From contig CP137666.1 of NCBI GenBank assembly GCA_037976565.1, positions 1,579,495 through 1,643,494 on the forward strand: a stretch of 64,000 bases of DNA, given 5' to 3'. A program made the translations under genes and the position numbers. A model generated the notes under the pieces. It did not search any database. It saw only the letters and a program-made list of their open reading frames with translations, and was not told where the DNA came from. This DNA is from Mesocentrotus franciscanus. Lineage: Eukaryota > Echinodermata > Echinoidea > Camarodonta > Strongylocentrotidae. Below are positions 12,501 through 27,500 of this stretch, in pieces; the first letter of the stretch is position 1, and each line of letters begins with the position of its first letter.

Positions 12501-15500
12501 GGATATTAGTTACCCTTTACCGTGAAACATAGGTTATATATTTTTTTAATTAGAAGCTACCAAATTTGGGTACACTTTTTTGATACGCACTGTACATGTA
12601 CAAATATAAATGTGTGAGTATGCGAGTGATGCTGGTACCGGGTAATATTCTAAAAGAAGGGGAGAGGGTCTTGGGGTTTTTGTATTTATTTTCTACATGA
12701 GCCTCCCTTGGATTCATTCATAATCTTGAAAAGTGTGGGGGATTGAAGATTTTTTTATAGGAGGGGGGTACTTCAGCCCCTAAGCCCCCTTTTTTTTTTT
12801 AACAGCCTCTGGCCAGTACATGTACCATTTGCCCATTCGGTTAGTAAAAACAAAGAATCATAATGTATAATTATGATGAATCCTTTATATACACATGTAT
12901 GTTCCTGGCCTGGTACACAGTGCTATGCTTTGATTCAGTTTATCAGACTTGTCACTGAAATTGAACTGCCCTCTCTCTGAAGAATTGAAGAGTGAGAAAT
13001 TGTCAGTGTAGCACTATAATGCCACTCTGTGACTCAGATGATGATTAATTTCCATACAACATTTTATATTTTTTTAAATACACAATATTTTCATGTGATT
13101 CTGACAGTATGAGCATATCAACACATAGTTGTTGTTTTTTGTAAATGTAATGCTTCCTGCATGGGAGACATTTCAATTATTTCAACATATTTGTGGCTTT
13201 GTGGCTTTCAATTACAGATCGATCAATCGATCTTATTTACTGGGTGTAATCCACAAATATGTTTAAACAACATAGTTTTTTGTAAATAATATTTCATTTT
13301 TAAATGTCCTGATTTATCTTTCGAGTGTAAACAAATTCAAAAGAGTGAACTGTTAAGTACATGTATTATCTCTGTTCGTAAATGTTGTTACTTTTCTTCA
13401 CTTTTTCCATATTTTATAACTTTAAATTGAATGACTGTATGCTATCGTGGTAATAACATGCTCAACCATGCTAGGAATATCTTTTTACCTAATGATTAAT
13501 ATTTAAAGGGGAGAAATCATTTTGCTCTGTATATTTGCATTTCCGTGCTATATATAGATAATACAAGTTTGAATGCACAAAACTGTGAAGCCACTTTTTG
13601 GTAGTCGCTACACTTGCTTTGAATTTGATTTGCACGCAAGTGAATTCTAAGCTGGGCCTTCTTACATATATTTCCCTTTTTTCTAGACTATCAGTTGTTA
13701 ACTGTTTGAATGTCTCAACGAGCTTTGGAGGATAAAGTTATGTTTTGAAACAATATTCATTTTGGGGGAAAAGTTTGGTCTGTTTAAAGGTCTACTTATT
13801 TAACCAAATACAAAACAATACATAGTGAACATAGATCATAGATGTGTATCAGGATCATCAACTTAAAGAAAATAATTCAACTCGATCTTCATCTTATACC
13901 AACAAAATATAGGTCTTGACATTTAATTTGAAAAACTGTGGCCAATACCAGACCTGCGATGGGTGCATTGGAGGCAATGGAGGAAATGATGGAGACCCTT
14001 ACTGTGGATGGTGTACTCTAGAAGCAAGGTGAGTGCTTTTGTACAAATGAGGTCATGGTGGAGACTCTTACTGTGGATGATGTACTCTAGAACAGCTTCT
14101 CAACCTTTTTAAGTTGAGGCCTACTTTGGATGTAAGAAACGACACAAAAGAATGAGAATGAATTCTGTGATAATTGTGCAGTAGCATGTCTAGGTAATTT
14201 TGCACCCGGGCCTAACAATAAAATCGCACCCATCCCCTGTTCAAAATATCAACTGTTCAAGTGAGTGAGCAAAGCAAATGAGCGGTAGACTGTTTCCATT
14301 TCTAATCCTCAAACACACATTTGATTGTGCATTTTAACCATTATGGGTACGAAAATTAGCAAGGGAGTACTGCAATGATGGGCGTATGGGCATATTGCTA
14401 CGTGGCGTGGGGAACCTGAGGCCACAGGCTGAATATTAACCATCCTGTGCATAAATGTAAAAGAAGGAAAAGAAACAAAAGATTTTAATATCAGAATACT
14501 TTACATATGATACGAAAATATTCTCGAATATAAATTATAAGGTGAAGGTTGACCGAACATTAGATTATTGAATTATCAAATTTTGAACATCAGTAAGTTG
14601 TAAGAGGTCTTCTGTTCACTTCTTCTAATGGGATGCAAAGTTAATGAAATGTCAGGAGAACTATAGTCGAGGAATTTAGCAAGATAACCAAAAGTTAAGA
14701 TTTCTTGTAAACCTTGAACCATTGCAAAGATTGTTGAGGATGCATTATTAAACAAGAGGATGATGAAACATAATCGGGAGAAAAAGCAACGAGAATTATG
14801 AAATATTTTGACCCTATGTATTAACTGTATCCTATTGGCATGAAAGAGTACTAAATCCTGAACAACATATGCGAGGTGAAAAAGGCAACCGATTTAAAGA
14901 AATGTTTGCGGTTTATACCCTCTAAAAGTCTGTTTCCAATGCACTTCATCATGCATATATAGTTTATTAAAGTAAAAATTATCTATGGATGGCCTTGTTT
15001 CTACACATCAAGACTAATACATTGATTTTCCGTACTCCCATTCATTCTTAAGGTGCACAAGATATGAGGCATGCCCCCTACGTGAAGAGTCAACTCGATG
15101 GTTATCATACAATGCCTTACAGTGTGTATCCATCTCAGATGTCCAGCCAAGCAGTTTGCCTTATCATCAGACACAACAAGCGGTAAATACATTTATGATT
15201 TCTCTTTCTCAGAGTTCCTGGTCCCTTCCCCATGATCATGATGGTGTGTTCACTTTAAGAATAATGATAATAGTTGCAATATATATATAAAGCGCCCTTT
15301 CCACTGTATACAAAGCGCTTTGAGATGTCATCCATGAGTCAGTGTTAGAGTTAAACTATAATATATTATAAACCTCTCTTTAGAAATCTAGCCATCTGAT
15401 TGGTCGACATTGGAGTCGTGATTTTAGCCATGCCCGCCTACCAGTCAATAGTTTTTTTAAAGATGCCCGCCTACCGGTCAATATATTTTTGTTAAGATGC

Positions 15501-18500
15501 CCGCATGCCCCGGTTAACAGGCCGCATAAATAAATTTTGCCGAAATCCCAATAGTTTTACGTGTAAAACGTTTCTTTGTGCGAGCGCGGATACCATACAG
15601 CGTCTGTGCGCTTTGGTCGCTTAGTGTGCGCGATTCCTGAATGATCGTAACATTCAGGCAACTTTCCAGCGAAGATTAACAGACAGTGTCTCAGATTTTT
15701 TGTGATGTTTTAACCAATCTTTACTCAAGAAAAGGATAAGGCAAGAATTCTTTGTAGATTTTTTTTTTGTGAATTCGGTATATAAAAGATGTATGGACTG
15801 CTTTAATATTCGAGGCATGGCTGTTTCTACACTGACTCAGGGGGACGTTGCATCCTGCCATGACCCCGAGGCTATAGAAACAGCCATGCCTCTCATAGCA
15901 GTCAATATATCTATACAAGTTACCTAGCTTTAGAGGGGTGATTAAAAGTTATTTAGCACTATATGTAATTGTCTACCTCACTTTAGAAATCTAGCCATTT
16001 GATTAGTCGAAATTGGAATCGTGATTTTAGCCATGCCCGCCTACCAGTCAATAGTCTTTTTAAAAAATGCCCTCATGCTGCAATCCCCATTGGTTTACGT
16101 GTTAAAAATTTCTTTGTGCGAGCGCGGATACCATACAGTGCTTTTGTCTGCATGCGATTCCCAAATGATTGTAAGATTCAGTAATTTTTCCAGCGAAGAT
16201 TAACAGACAGTGTCTCAGATTTTCTGTGATGTTTTAACCAATCTTTACTCAAGAAAATGATAAGGTAAGAGTTCTTGGTAGATTTTTGTGTCAATTTGGT
16301 ATATAAAAGATATAATGACTGCTTTAATATTCGAGGCATATTTGTTTTTATAGGCTCTCGAAGACGTTACATCCTGCCATCACCCCTCGGCACGCATCGG
16401 GGTGATAACAGGATGTAACGTCCCCTGAGCCTATAAAAACAACTATCCCTTTCATAGCAGTCATTATATCTATATTATTAACCGTATCAGACATTTGAGC
16501 AGGGCAATTTTCAAATGTTATTGCCCTCGAAGTTCAATTGATAGGCCAACAAAACTACGGGTGAAAAAAATATTGGCGGCTCAGCAAAGTCAATGGGATT
16601 TTGTGTGTAATTTGCCGGTTAACAATAATACACAGTTAACCAATGAAAAAATATTATTGCCCGATCAGAAAAGTAAATGGCAAAATGCGTGTTAAACTAG
16701 CGGGCAATAATGTAGAGCCAACATCCTGGTATTTTTTTTTATTTTGTTATTGCGCATCTATGACGCCTATGAGAACCTGCGCACTTTGCTGGTTTGACCA
16801 TTGAATTTGAATTGAATTGAATTGAATTTATTAACCATATATGCATATAAAAGCAGAAAATACAATAGAAAGTAAAATACATAAAACATACAAGATACAA
16901 TGCAAAAATATATGGTCAGGACCACAAAGAAGCAAATTGCTTATAAATAGGGCCCCTACAAAAAACAAATTAAGTTAAATAAAATTAATTTACCACACAC
17001 ACACACACACGCACACCCATATACACATACCTACACGAATACTGTATTGTTACAAACTTTCAAATAGGAATTTTCGACAAAGCTTTTTAAAACAGGATAA
17101 AGTTGAACTTAATTTTATACAAGTTGGTAATTGGTTCCATTTCTTCACGCCAGCAACATTTAATGAATTAAGTGAAGAAGTAAGTCTTACTTTGGGTTGA
17201 TGAGTGGTATATGAATGGATATTTGAATTTTGAATAAACATATTACTATATTTCACATGAAAAATGTTATGCCTTACAGAGTACATAAAAATTAGAGTAT
17301 TGAATGTAATCAAATCGTATAAAGGCAAGATTAGCATCTGTTTAAAGAGTGGTATACTTGGACTTTGCATTTGTGATTTTGTTATATTTCTAAGAGACCT
17401 TTTCTGTAAAATATATAATTTTTTAGATGTGATTTATAAGTATTCCCCCAAATATAGTTGCAGTAGTTTAGATGTGGTAAAACAAGGATATTGTACAGAA
17501 TATATAAAACATTACAAGGCAATATAAATTTTAGTTTTGAAAGGATACCAGCATATTTAGCAAGTGTCTTAGAAATTTCTAATATATGTACATTCCAATT
17601 CAAAGACTCATTAATTGTAACACCAAGAAATTTAACATTTTTCAAATTGGATATAACAAGATCATCAATAACAACAGGTACTAAATTACCGGGCACCTTT
17701 CTATTCCTTGACCGAAATATGACATAATTTGTTTTAGTGACATTCAAAGATAATTTGTTTACTTTAAACCATAAAGAAACTTTTGAAATTTCCCTGTTTA
17801 CTGATGAAACAAGTATGTGTATATTACGGTTACTCATAAGACCATCTTTTTGCAACTTTTCATGCTAGGATAACGTGGGCAATGTAGGCTACTGTATTTT
17901 ACATAATTTAAGAGTATAAGATATTAAAAGTTTCTTTTTTGATCTAGATGTCTGATGTGGTTAATAATAGTTATATTGACTGCCTTCAGGGCAATACGAC
18001 TTGTAATAGATCGCCCGGCAATATATGTCGTATTGCCCTAGCTGAAGGCAGTCAATATTACTTAAATATTAGATAGCTTAGACAGATACCGAGATGTTAT
18101 ATTTTCCCTCGTGACCATATTTTCCCTCAGCGCTGTGCGCTTCGGGAAAATATAACCACTTGGGATAATATAACTGCCTTCAGCGGTCAGAAGAATTTTA
18201 TATTACACCCCCTGCCAGTCAATATCTGTATAATATCAATTACAAGTGATACTTGACTAGCTTATTTGAGACTCTACCTGGCATGATCAGTAATCAAAAA
18301 TATGAAGAAAATATATATTATGGCCCTTTTCATGATAACGTTTCAAATTCTAAGCCAGGGAATGAAATAAAGTATCAAAAGTAAAAGCAATAGCATGTAC
18401 AATTGTTACATGTGAGATTTCCTGTGCATGTGAGTCCTGTTAAGAATTTTTTGTTCCATTCTTGTTATAGATTACCATCACAGTACAACAGCTCCCAGAT

Positions 18501-21500
18501 CTTAGGAGCAGTTTTCAATACATGTGTGCCTTTAACTCTTATGAGGTCTCTGCTACAACTACCGGTAATACTGTCACCTGTACATCCCCTCCTGCAAACA
18601 GCATACCTACAATTCCAGATGGATGTAAGTACATGTAAAGATGAAATGTGAATCAGTACCGGTACGCATTGTACATGTACATGTGCATTGTCTTTGCAAA
18701 TTTAATGACAGTTGTGTGGGGGTTTTCTTATTGCCGTCTCAATATATAACACGTGCCGACTATTTATATGTAAAAAAAAGTACCAATACCTGTGAAAATT
18801 CATTGAAATATGGTAAAACTTTTGTTATCTAATGTATTTATATATTTTGTTGTTGACATTTTGAAAGGCAACTCATTCAATAATAATGATAATAATAATA
18901 ATCTTTTATAGTCGACTCCAAATTTTATTAAACCGAAAATGGAAATTCTTTGTGCCCAATTGATCGTGAGCCCGGCAGCCACTGAGCAGCGCCAGATCGA
19001 CATTGGCTCTATCCCCTTATTGTTGAACGCCAAACAAGGTAGCAGCGACTCCCATCTTTTAACGTCTTTTGGTATGACGCGGCCGGGGTTCGAACCCACG
19101 ACCTCCCGGTTGTGAGGCGGACGCTCTACTGACTGAGCCAACACACCGGCAAACACAAGATACATGCAGGAATCCACGTATAAAGGTGTTGAGAGGTTTA
19201 TGAAATAATGTACATGTAGGACTGATGTAATTACCATGTATTTCTCTCAGTATCTAGTGGCCCTTTAATAATCTGCTTGATTTTCTTCGTTAGCAGTTAC
19301 CACTGACCCTCAAAAAATTATTGTTATTAGACAAAAAGCAGAAATGACTCATCATCCTTCACCCATACATGATTATATCTGCATTAAAATGGTTTGTATG
19401 TTTAACATTTCTTTTCATTTGCTTGCTAGTGTACTTTTTGAAATTGCCTCTGTCTATTGTTTCAACTGAAACGGATGTCAACCTTGTGACCACAGATTTC
19501 TTCTTCTTTGACTGCAGTGTCATTAAATCGTAAGATCTTGAACTTGATGAACTTTAGCGATCAATTTTATTTAGTTGTTCTTGTTGGCATTGGGGTTGTT
19601 GGTAATGATAACACACATGGGTACACGTTAAAAATGGAAACATTTTCTGGTTAATTGGTATGGGCTCAGAAGTTCAAACTTACTTTTATGAACACTTTTA
19701 TTGAGATCTCATAGTAAGGATTAAAGAAAGGAATTACAGGAATTGATTATTTATAAAAAAAATATTTAGAACGCTATTCACAAGATCAAAAAGTCTGTAT
19801 TTACGAGCACTACATTTTTGAATGAGACTCTACCCATTTTGATATTTGGTTTATTCATGACAACCCAACCGACAGTTATATGAACATCCTATCAATTAAA
19901 CTGTTTAATGTTATATTACTACAATAGGTACAACGATATTTCGATAACCTATATTATAATTGGATCATGAATTATAAAGATTGTCATAATAATTTTTAAG
20001 AATAAACATTGATTTTTGTTCATGTAATTTTTATTTTATTTTTATTTTTTTACTGGGCTTGCTCCACATATATTTTGTGTAGTTTTTGTTATGGTGGAAC
20101 TTAAGATAGCGAACTTTCACAGAATTTGAGATTTATTACTAGGCCTATTTTGAAATCTACCGATAACTAATAACTGAACAGAAGTACATTGTATTCATTT
20201 CATTGTACATGTGTAATGATCAAATTGAAACTTTAGGCAGTATTGTAGAAAGGATTTGACTTGCATCATTGTGAACAGTCATGTAGTTTGGTATTAGTTT
20301 TAAGACAATAGTAATTGTCAATTTTTGGCAGATGTTCATCTTGTGTTACGACCCCCTTTCCATGTGACTGGTGTGTTTATGACAACAGATGTACAGACGA
20401 TAGCAGCTCATGTCAGACAGGAGATACAGTCGTCATTGGAGTAAATGTAAGCACTTCATGCAGGGCTGCTCGTTTTCAAGCAAAGCCTGAATTCAGGCTA
20501 TGAACGTGTTTTCATGCCATAGTTTAAGCTTTCTAGGGTACAAAATAACTCATTGTAGATAGTTTTCAGGCCCTCGCATAAAGTCTGTCCGGCATCCTGA
20601 AGGAATGAAATGTACATTTATTGACGCAAAGGTTAATATTTCTTGATCAAATGGTATTCACAGATATATCTCCTTATGTTTTATGGTAATTTAACCAAAC
20701 TTTTTTTTGGGGGAATTTCCCAAGAATCATTTGCTTTTGGGGGGCTTTATGTTGCTAATCATATATCAGGAAGTCAACCTTAAATGTGTGAACAACTGTT
20801 TATAATGCACATGCATAGACTAAATGCACAAGCTTAAGTAATTAATTTACTGCTCATTTAAGTATGCATATCTTGCTTGTTTTATTACTACATGTACCCT
20901 AATGATATTATTAAACATTTTTATAGCACACATATGCACTAAGCAAGGTGCTCAAGGTTACTGACTTCCGTGCTCACATGTTACCTGTATGTTTGTCTCT
21001 ATAGAATCCTGATGGTTCTGGAAACAAAGGACAGGGGTTTTGCCCTCAGCTGCTTGGAGCAACAGAATCGTTTCTCATACCAGTCAGTATTCCTTCTGGC
21101 TACTCACTATCTGCAAAGAACCTTCCTACAGATCAGTCAAAGGTAATTATATTATTATCAATCTAGTAGGGCTACAAGAGATGCACTAGTGCATATAGTG
21201 ATAACCATGTGGTGGAAGTGGACTTACATAATATGTAATACCTCACCACCACGGCTAGTGCCTACAGGTTAAGTCACGATCAGAAAACGAACAATACTTG
21301 ACTTATATCTGCCAGTATGAATAGTATATGGCATTTACACGTACATTTATCTTAAACTTCACACGAGTACATATTTTGGGTTGAAGTAATGTACATTACA
21401 GTTGTTCAATTTTCTCAAATGAAAAGACTTTGGTTTCCTTATTATTTTTTAACAAGCACAACGTACATTATGAATAACAAGAATACGTAGTACGTTCCCG

Positions 21501-24500
21501 ACTCTGACCCGATTTTATTCTGTATGTTTGGCACGTACATAAAACATCCATGCATACAAGTATAATATGACTTTTTGTATATTTCCAGGGCCTAGTAACA
21601 TATGAGTGCATCCTTGACATTGAAGGAGAAGAAGTGAGAGTACCCGGTACCACTTTTAATGAAACCTACATTCTCTGCAATGATGAACAGGTAAAATCTC
21701 AAGTTATGCTCAAACCCAGCATTTATCACAACTTTAACAGTAACATATGATTTTCCAATAACATGAAAATAATGACGTATTGTGCAAGTATTCATGGATA
21801 GTCATAAAGTTGACTCTAAAATGTTTAAATGTATATTTAGCATCAATGGTATAGCAAATTAAATTTACATACGAAAAAGAAAATGGTTATGTTGTCATTC
21901 AAAGAGTAGTTTTTTTTCAACCTTGTCATTCATTTGTAGCAGATAAAAGATTACTGTGAGTAACCAGATATAATACCTTTTGTTTTCCAACTACTATTTG
22001 GTTACTGCTAAAATTACTGAAGAGACGATTGATACTACAAGATCAAAGAATAGTATACAGATATACAATGACACTCGAGGATCAAGCTAAAATTATTCGC
22101 ATCAAAGGAACATCAAATAGTACTATTCTCCCGAGGGCCATCATCGGCCCGAGGGGGAATAGTACTATTGTTGTTCCTGAGTGCGAATAGTTTTAGCTTG
22201 TTCCGAGATAAGTCATTGTATATTTGTTTTATGTCCCTTCCACCTGTATCATTCATTGGACACTTCTGTCATAACATGTCCCGTACTCACATGCACATCA
22301 CATTAAAAAAGAAATAAAAGAAAATTGCACGGCTCAAATGAAACCAGTGACTTTAAGATTGAGTACTGGACGAGAACGGCGTGAACGTCCACTGATCATG
22401 CGTGTCAACGTAGTCAACTGCCACTGTTGACTACAGATAGAAATCTTTTAGATTTCACTCGACGATATACGTCAAAAGGAAGTAAGCGTGATGAGGTAAT
22501 GAACGGCGCGCCAAATTTCAAATGAGATTCCGCGTACCCGCGAGGACCACCCGGCGTACCGTCACGTCACCAGTCGGCTGAGCGGTGCGAAGGCGAAGCT
22601 CATGTACACTGCCACTAGCTATAAAGCTTTCTACGGATGCTATAACATACCAATCAAACTTTCACCGTTCAAGACAAAAGAGTTTTAATGAGAATAGAGA
22701 GAAGGGTACCACATAGATCTACCTCAGTTTCGTGATAACTGTTGTTGCTGAAAGACAAAATTATATCTCTGACTTTTTCATCATTCATCTTGAGGCTTGA
22801 TATGACGTCACATATGTGAAAACAAGTGCACGGCGTTCTAGATTTAGGAAGACGGGAAAATCAAGGTTTACGCATAGCGCTTTCGCAAAGACGACGGGAG
22901 CAAAGACGACGGGAGAATTACGGCGATACAGCTCTTCCGTCGTGTTTAAGGAACGAACGCTATCATGGCGGCGTACGGTCGTGAAAATCAACAAGACGGA
23001 GAAAATTCTGGTTCGCGCATGCGCAGATTTTTTTTTTCACTCGCGTTACCGTCGTCTTTGCCTTCCGTCGTGTTTGCGAAAGCGCACTTCTGATAGTCGA
23101 CGACGGAGACGACGTGACGCATGCTCAGTGCCTTACAATGACGTCATCACGTAGCAGTCCACTATGTCGACGTGCAAATCTAAAAGTCCCTATTGAAGGA
23201 TGTAAATATGTTTAGCTGGCGCTATATTGGTACTGCAGTAGTAAAGTGCAGTTACTGCGGATCAGCGTTCATTGCACGGCGCAAGCGCCGTGACATCGCG
23301 GGAGTTGGCGGCTGGAGGCATTTGAAATTCTGTACGCTCGCTGAGTTTTGCCAGTTTTTTTGGGGGGTGGGGGGGACCGGGAGAACGAACTGTTCACTTT
23401 TTCCCGGGAAAAGGTGAACTATTCGTGACGTCAGCAATTAAAAATGAACTATTCGGCAGGAAACGTCTTTCCTAGTAAAACTATTCTTGTTCTTGTTGTG
23501 TACAGTCCTAATGCAACAAACTTACGCTAAGGGATATAATAGTGAATAAATACATACTGAAGCTTTTCATTGTGCACGTTGTTCCTTTAGTTTCCATTTA
23601 TGTTGCCTAATTTCGGCTTTCCGTTCCTTCTTGTTGTTTACTCCGATGAGTGGACGACAAAAAGTTTCAGTGTGTATCTATTCACTGCTATTCTTACTGG
23701 TAAACTACTTGTATATCCAAAGTCTATGATATGCATATTTCTTAAGTCTTTATTTGCAATGGAATGAAACCCGAGATTGCCGAATTGTTTGAGTATATGA
23801 TACAGCTTCTATTACTTGTGCCAAAGTAAACCGTGGTGTGATCCCCTGTTTGTTCCACTAGTTGACGCAGGGAGGTGAAAGACATTAAGGAGTGGAAACT
23901 CTTGTAATTTATTCAAACGCGTTCGTGAGTTCTAAAGCGTAACAATGGGATGTGTAACATTTCACTTGGCTTTGAAGTTCCATGCTCCGAGCCGCGCTTC
24001 CACTGCGGGGAATTTCGGAGGCCAGGCGCCAGTTTCACATTTATTACAAAATATTGAATTACCGGCTAAATTTCAGTGTAAATTATAAACTTTATATGGG
24101 GATTGTATTGGGAATAGTGCATGAAACAATTTTTCAAATTTAGTACTCCGCCCTTCTTATAATTTGTGTGCCAGAGTTGGTAAAAGAAAAATTAGATCCT
24201 GACAAAAACTCAATATTTTATAGGATAATGTGCTAATTTGTGCATGTTTTAATGTCCCGTTATTTAATCCATGAATTACAATCTTCGATAACTTTAAGTT
24301 TGCTAATGCGTGTTTTCGCGTGTTTTTTGTATTTTTGCAGTTGGAAAAAAAGATGAAATTACACAAGTTTGTGTTCGTTTGTTCTACTCATTACGCATTC
24401 AACAATTGATGAGAAATGATTGTAAGGGACAGCGAACAGTTGCTGGGATACCATTTTCTGATGTAGGAATTCTAAATCCCGAAATTTCATGCGCTCTTTT

Positions 24501-27500
24501 GGTGCCAGGTAAAAAATGTCAGAGGAAAAAATGTCAGAGGTAAAAATGTCAGAGGAAAAAATGTCAGAGGAAAAAATGTCAGAGGAAAAAATGTCAGAGG
24601 TAAAAATGTCAGAGGAAAAAATGTCAGAGGTACAAGCAAAAAAAATGAGTGCCGTCATAATATCTCAGCACTTTTATCACACATAATGTCGAGACGTATA
24701 TTATATTATATTCCTTTCTTCCATATCATAATGTAAATTTTATAAATGGCTGTGTGTTGTATTTCGTACATGTCCTGAGGATAATACAATGTGGAAAATA
24801 GATTTTGAAACTTATTTTTTTTGTGATCAGGCTTGCATATTTATGTATGAATGTCTAACATTTTTCGATATTTTGAATTGGTTGATGTGTTAATGTTTGT
24901 GAAACGGACCCGGCTACCGGTTTGGCCGGTGGCAGCCTACAACCTAGCCCGTGTAGCGTTCCAGAGATGAACAAAGTCCAAACGAAGAAATAAAAGTTCT
25001 CGACATAAGTCAAGTGTTAAAGTGAGTAGTGCATTTATTACAAATAATTACATATAATCACGACGATTCACGAAAAGTCACATATATTGGCTGGGCGCCC
25101 CGAACTCTGCTAAAACTTTAGCACCTTAGGGCGGCAAAGGAAGTGGAGTAAGAATAAGAAAATCAAGAAGGCGCTCCGAAAAGTAAAAACTCGCTTCGAA
25201 ACTAAAGACCCGCTCCAAAAGTAAAAGGCCGTCTCGATTCAGAAGCTCATCCCCATTTTAAATCCTCCGACACGTGTGACCCCTTAAAAGGGCGTGTCAC
25301 TACGACGCATTGCGTCAAATTAATCCCTAGTCCACGTCCTGGACGATTTTTATTGATGCGCAACCCCCTCACATAACCAACAGATGGCGCAGTCATCTTA
25401 CCACGCTCATTCACTTACTCCAGTGATTCACTTACCCTAGTGATTCACTTTCCCCCAAAATGTGGGAGTACGACTATTCTGCATGTGCATATGTGTGTGT
25501 GTGTGTGTGTGTGTGCTATTGGGTGTACACTCAACCAGACGATAGCAAAATCGTGCACAACAGTCCAGGGGGTGGACTAATTAATCCCCGGCACCATACA
25601 CACCCATGTCGAAAGGAACTTTATTAATTTTGCGAACTTAACCTCCAGAGTTGAGCTCTCCGGCCCGCCATTACTCATCGGCCTCGTAACTTACATAACT
25701 CTCACAGCTGTGCCCTTTCGATCTTTTACTCTTTCACTCGACATCTTTATTAACTCCGAAGAACGCAAACGGGCAGGAAATATAACAATCCTGGAGGCAA
25801 TTATTTGAATGATAATCGGAGCATGCATTGACAAACCTACGAACTCGCACAGAAACATTCTGAACTAGGGCACGGACAGTCCTATAGTAACGATGAACTC
25901 TAACAACAAGCTATCCCCCACCCCCTCAAAAAAAGAAAGTTTACTCCATTAACTATTCCGTTGAATATAACCCAATGTACACCCCTCTTTCTTTTTTCCC
26001 GTTTACCAATATTTTTTCCTCCATATTTATATTATTATGTATCCATTGAGGGTAGTCATGCTATCAAGCTTTGCTTACTTTGTCAACCCGTTGTAACTTA
26101 AACCGAACCTCTGCAAAGCGCGCGCTTCTCTGGAATGTGATGGTGCGGTTGGCATTTAAAGATAAAGTTGAGTTCTGGTCTTGCGATTGCATTGTGAAAG
26201 AAACGGTGTGGAAGCAATCAGAAAAGGTTGATCATCTAGCATAAACATGTAAGTATTGGTGTGTACTGCAAGGTTTTGGAGTCATCAAAATGATAAAAAC
26301 CTTGGCCCAGTCTTGGTAAAGTAACAAGCACTGTACACAGAAATATATAGATATGGGACTACACAAACATTTTGGCATACAAATCGGGCCTCATTTTAAA
26401 GCTGTTACTTGACATATCTGGGATATAAAGGCATTTGAAATAGATTAGAGCCATTCTTTTCAGGGAATAATTTTTTTCTTTGATGTTCTTCCACACTTGC
26501 ATAATAAGAATGATAACGCTCACACATTATTTTTCACCTTTCCCCAGAACTCAACCTTCTCTTTAATTGATGTAACATGGGCGGCATTCTGCTTTGTATC
26601 GGAGTAACAAAGCTGCTTATTGATTTTCTCCCAGACTATTTATACCGCAATAGTAATCGACAATATTTTATTGCAAAGCGTGCGCTTTTCTGGAATGTGA
26701 TGGTGCGGTTAGCATTAATAACATGGCTTTCTGCTTTGGTTTCAGAGTATCAAAATACCAAGCCCACAAGAAAGTGGAATCGTCGGAAATATGCATTTAT
26801 TGGAAATTACATATTATAGTAGTCGTTGCCACGGAGTTAAATGTCCAACAATCTTCAAAAGTGAAGGAGAAGTGGGGGATTCACAGATATTTTGGGGGCT
26901 GTGCTAACTTTTCTTTTTATTTAATGATTACACCATGGAGCGACAACTCAGCCTATAAAACATGGCCAAACTTCTCGATTTTGGAAATCTTTTTTCCTAC
27001 AAGTTTGCTCAGTGTACCAGTACCATTTGCTTATACAAAAGCATAATATATATAAATATTGAATAAGGCAGACTAATGGGACATGCATGGTTGCTACTCC
27101 GAGTTTTACGCCTTGCAAGCGATCATCAGACAACAGACTGATAGCATTCTTAAAAGTACATGATTCCTCTACAACCTTGGTACAAATACGCTCAAAATAA
27201 GACTTAACTAATACAATACAATACAATAAGACTAATACAATCCCTGAATACAATACAATAAGAATTACTCATGAGTAATTCTAATTGTATTTTATTAGTT
27301 AAGTCTTATTTTAAGCGTATTTGTACCAAGGTTGTACGTAGGGTAATCATGTACTTTTAAGAATGCTATCAGCTGCCTGATGATCGCTTGCAAGGCGCGA
27401 AACTCGGAGTAGCAACCATGTCCCATTAGTCTGCCTTATTCAATATATTTTTGCTCTGCCTAAGCATTGACAAGTGTACGGAAGGATATATAGCAAAGCA

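Noticed and set aside
18800..19237. 145-codon open frame on the - strand
   Set aside because: It translates a tRNA-type SINE head (AQSVERPPHNREVVGSNP), a common false ORF.
24900..25880. Solo LTR
   Set aside because: The block differs in composition from its flanks, but no matching TG...CA ends or target duplication were found.
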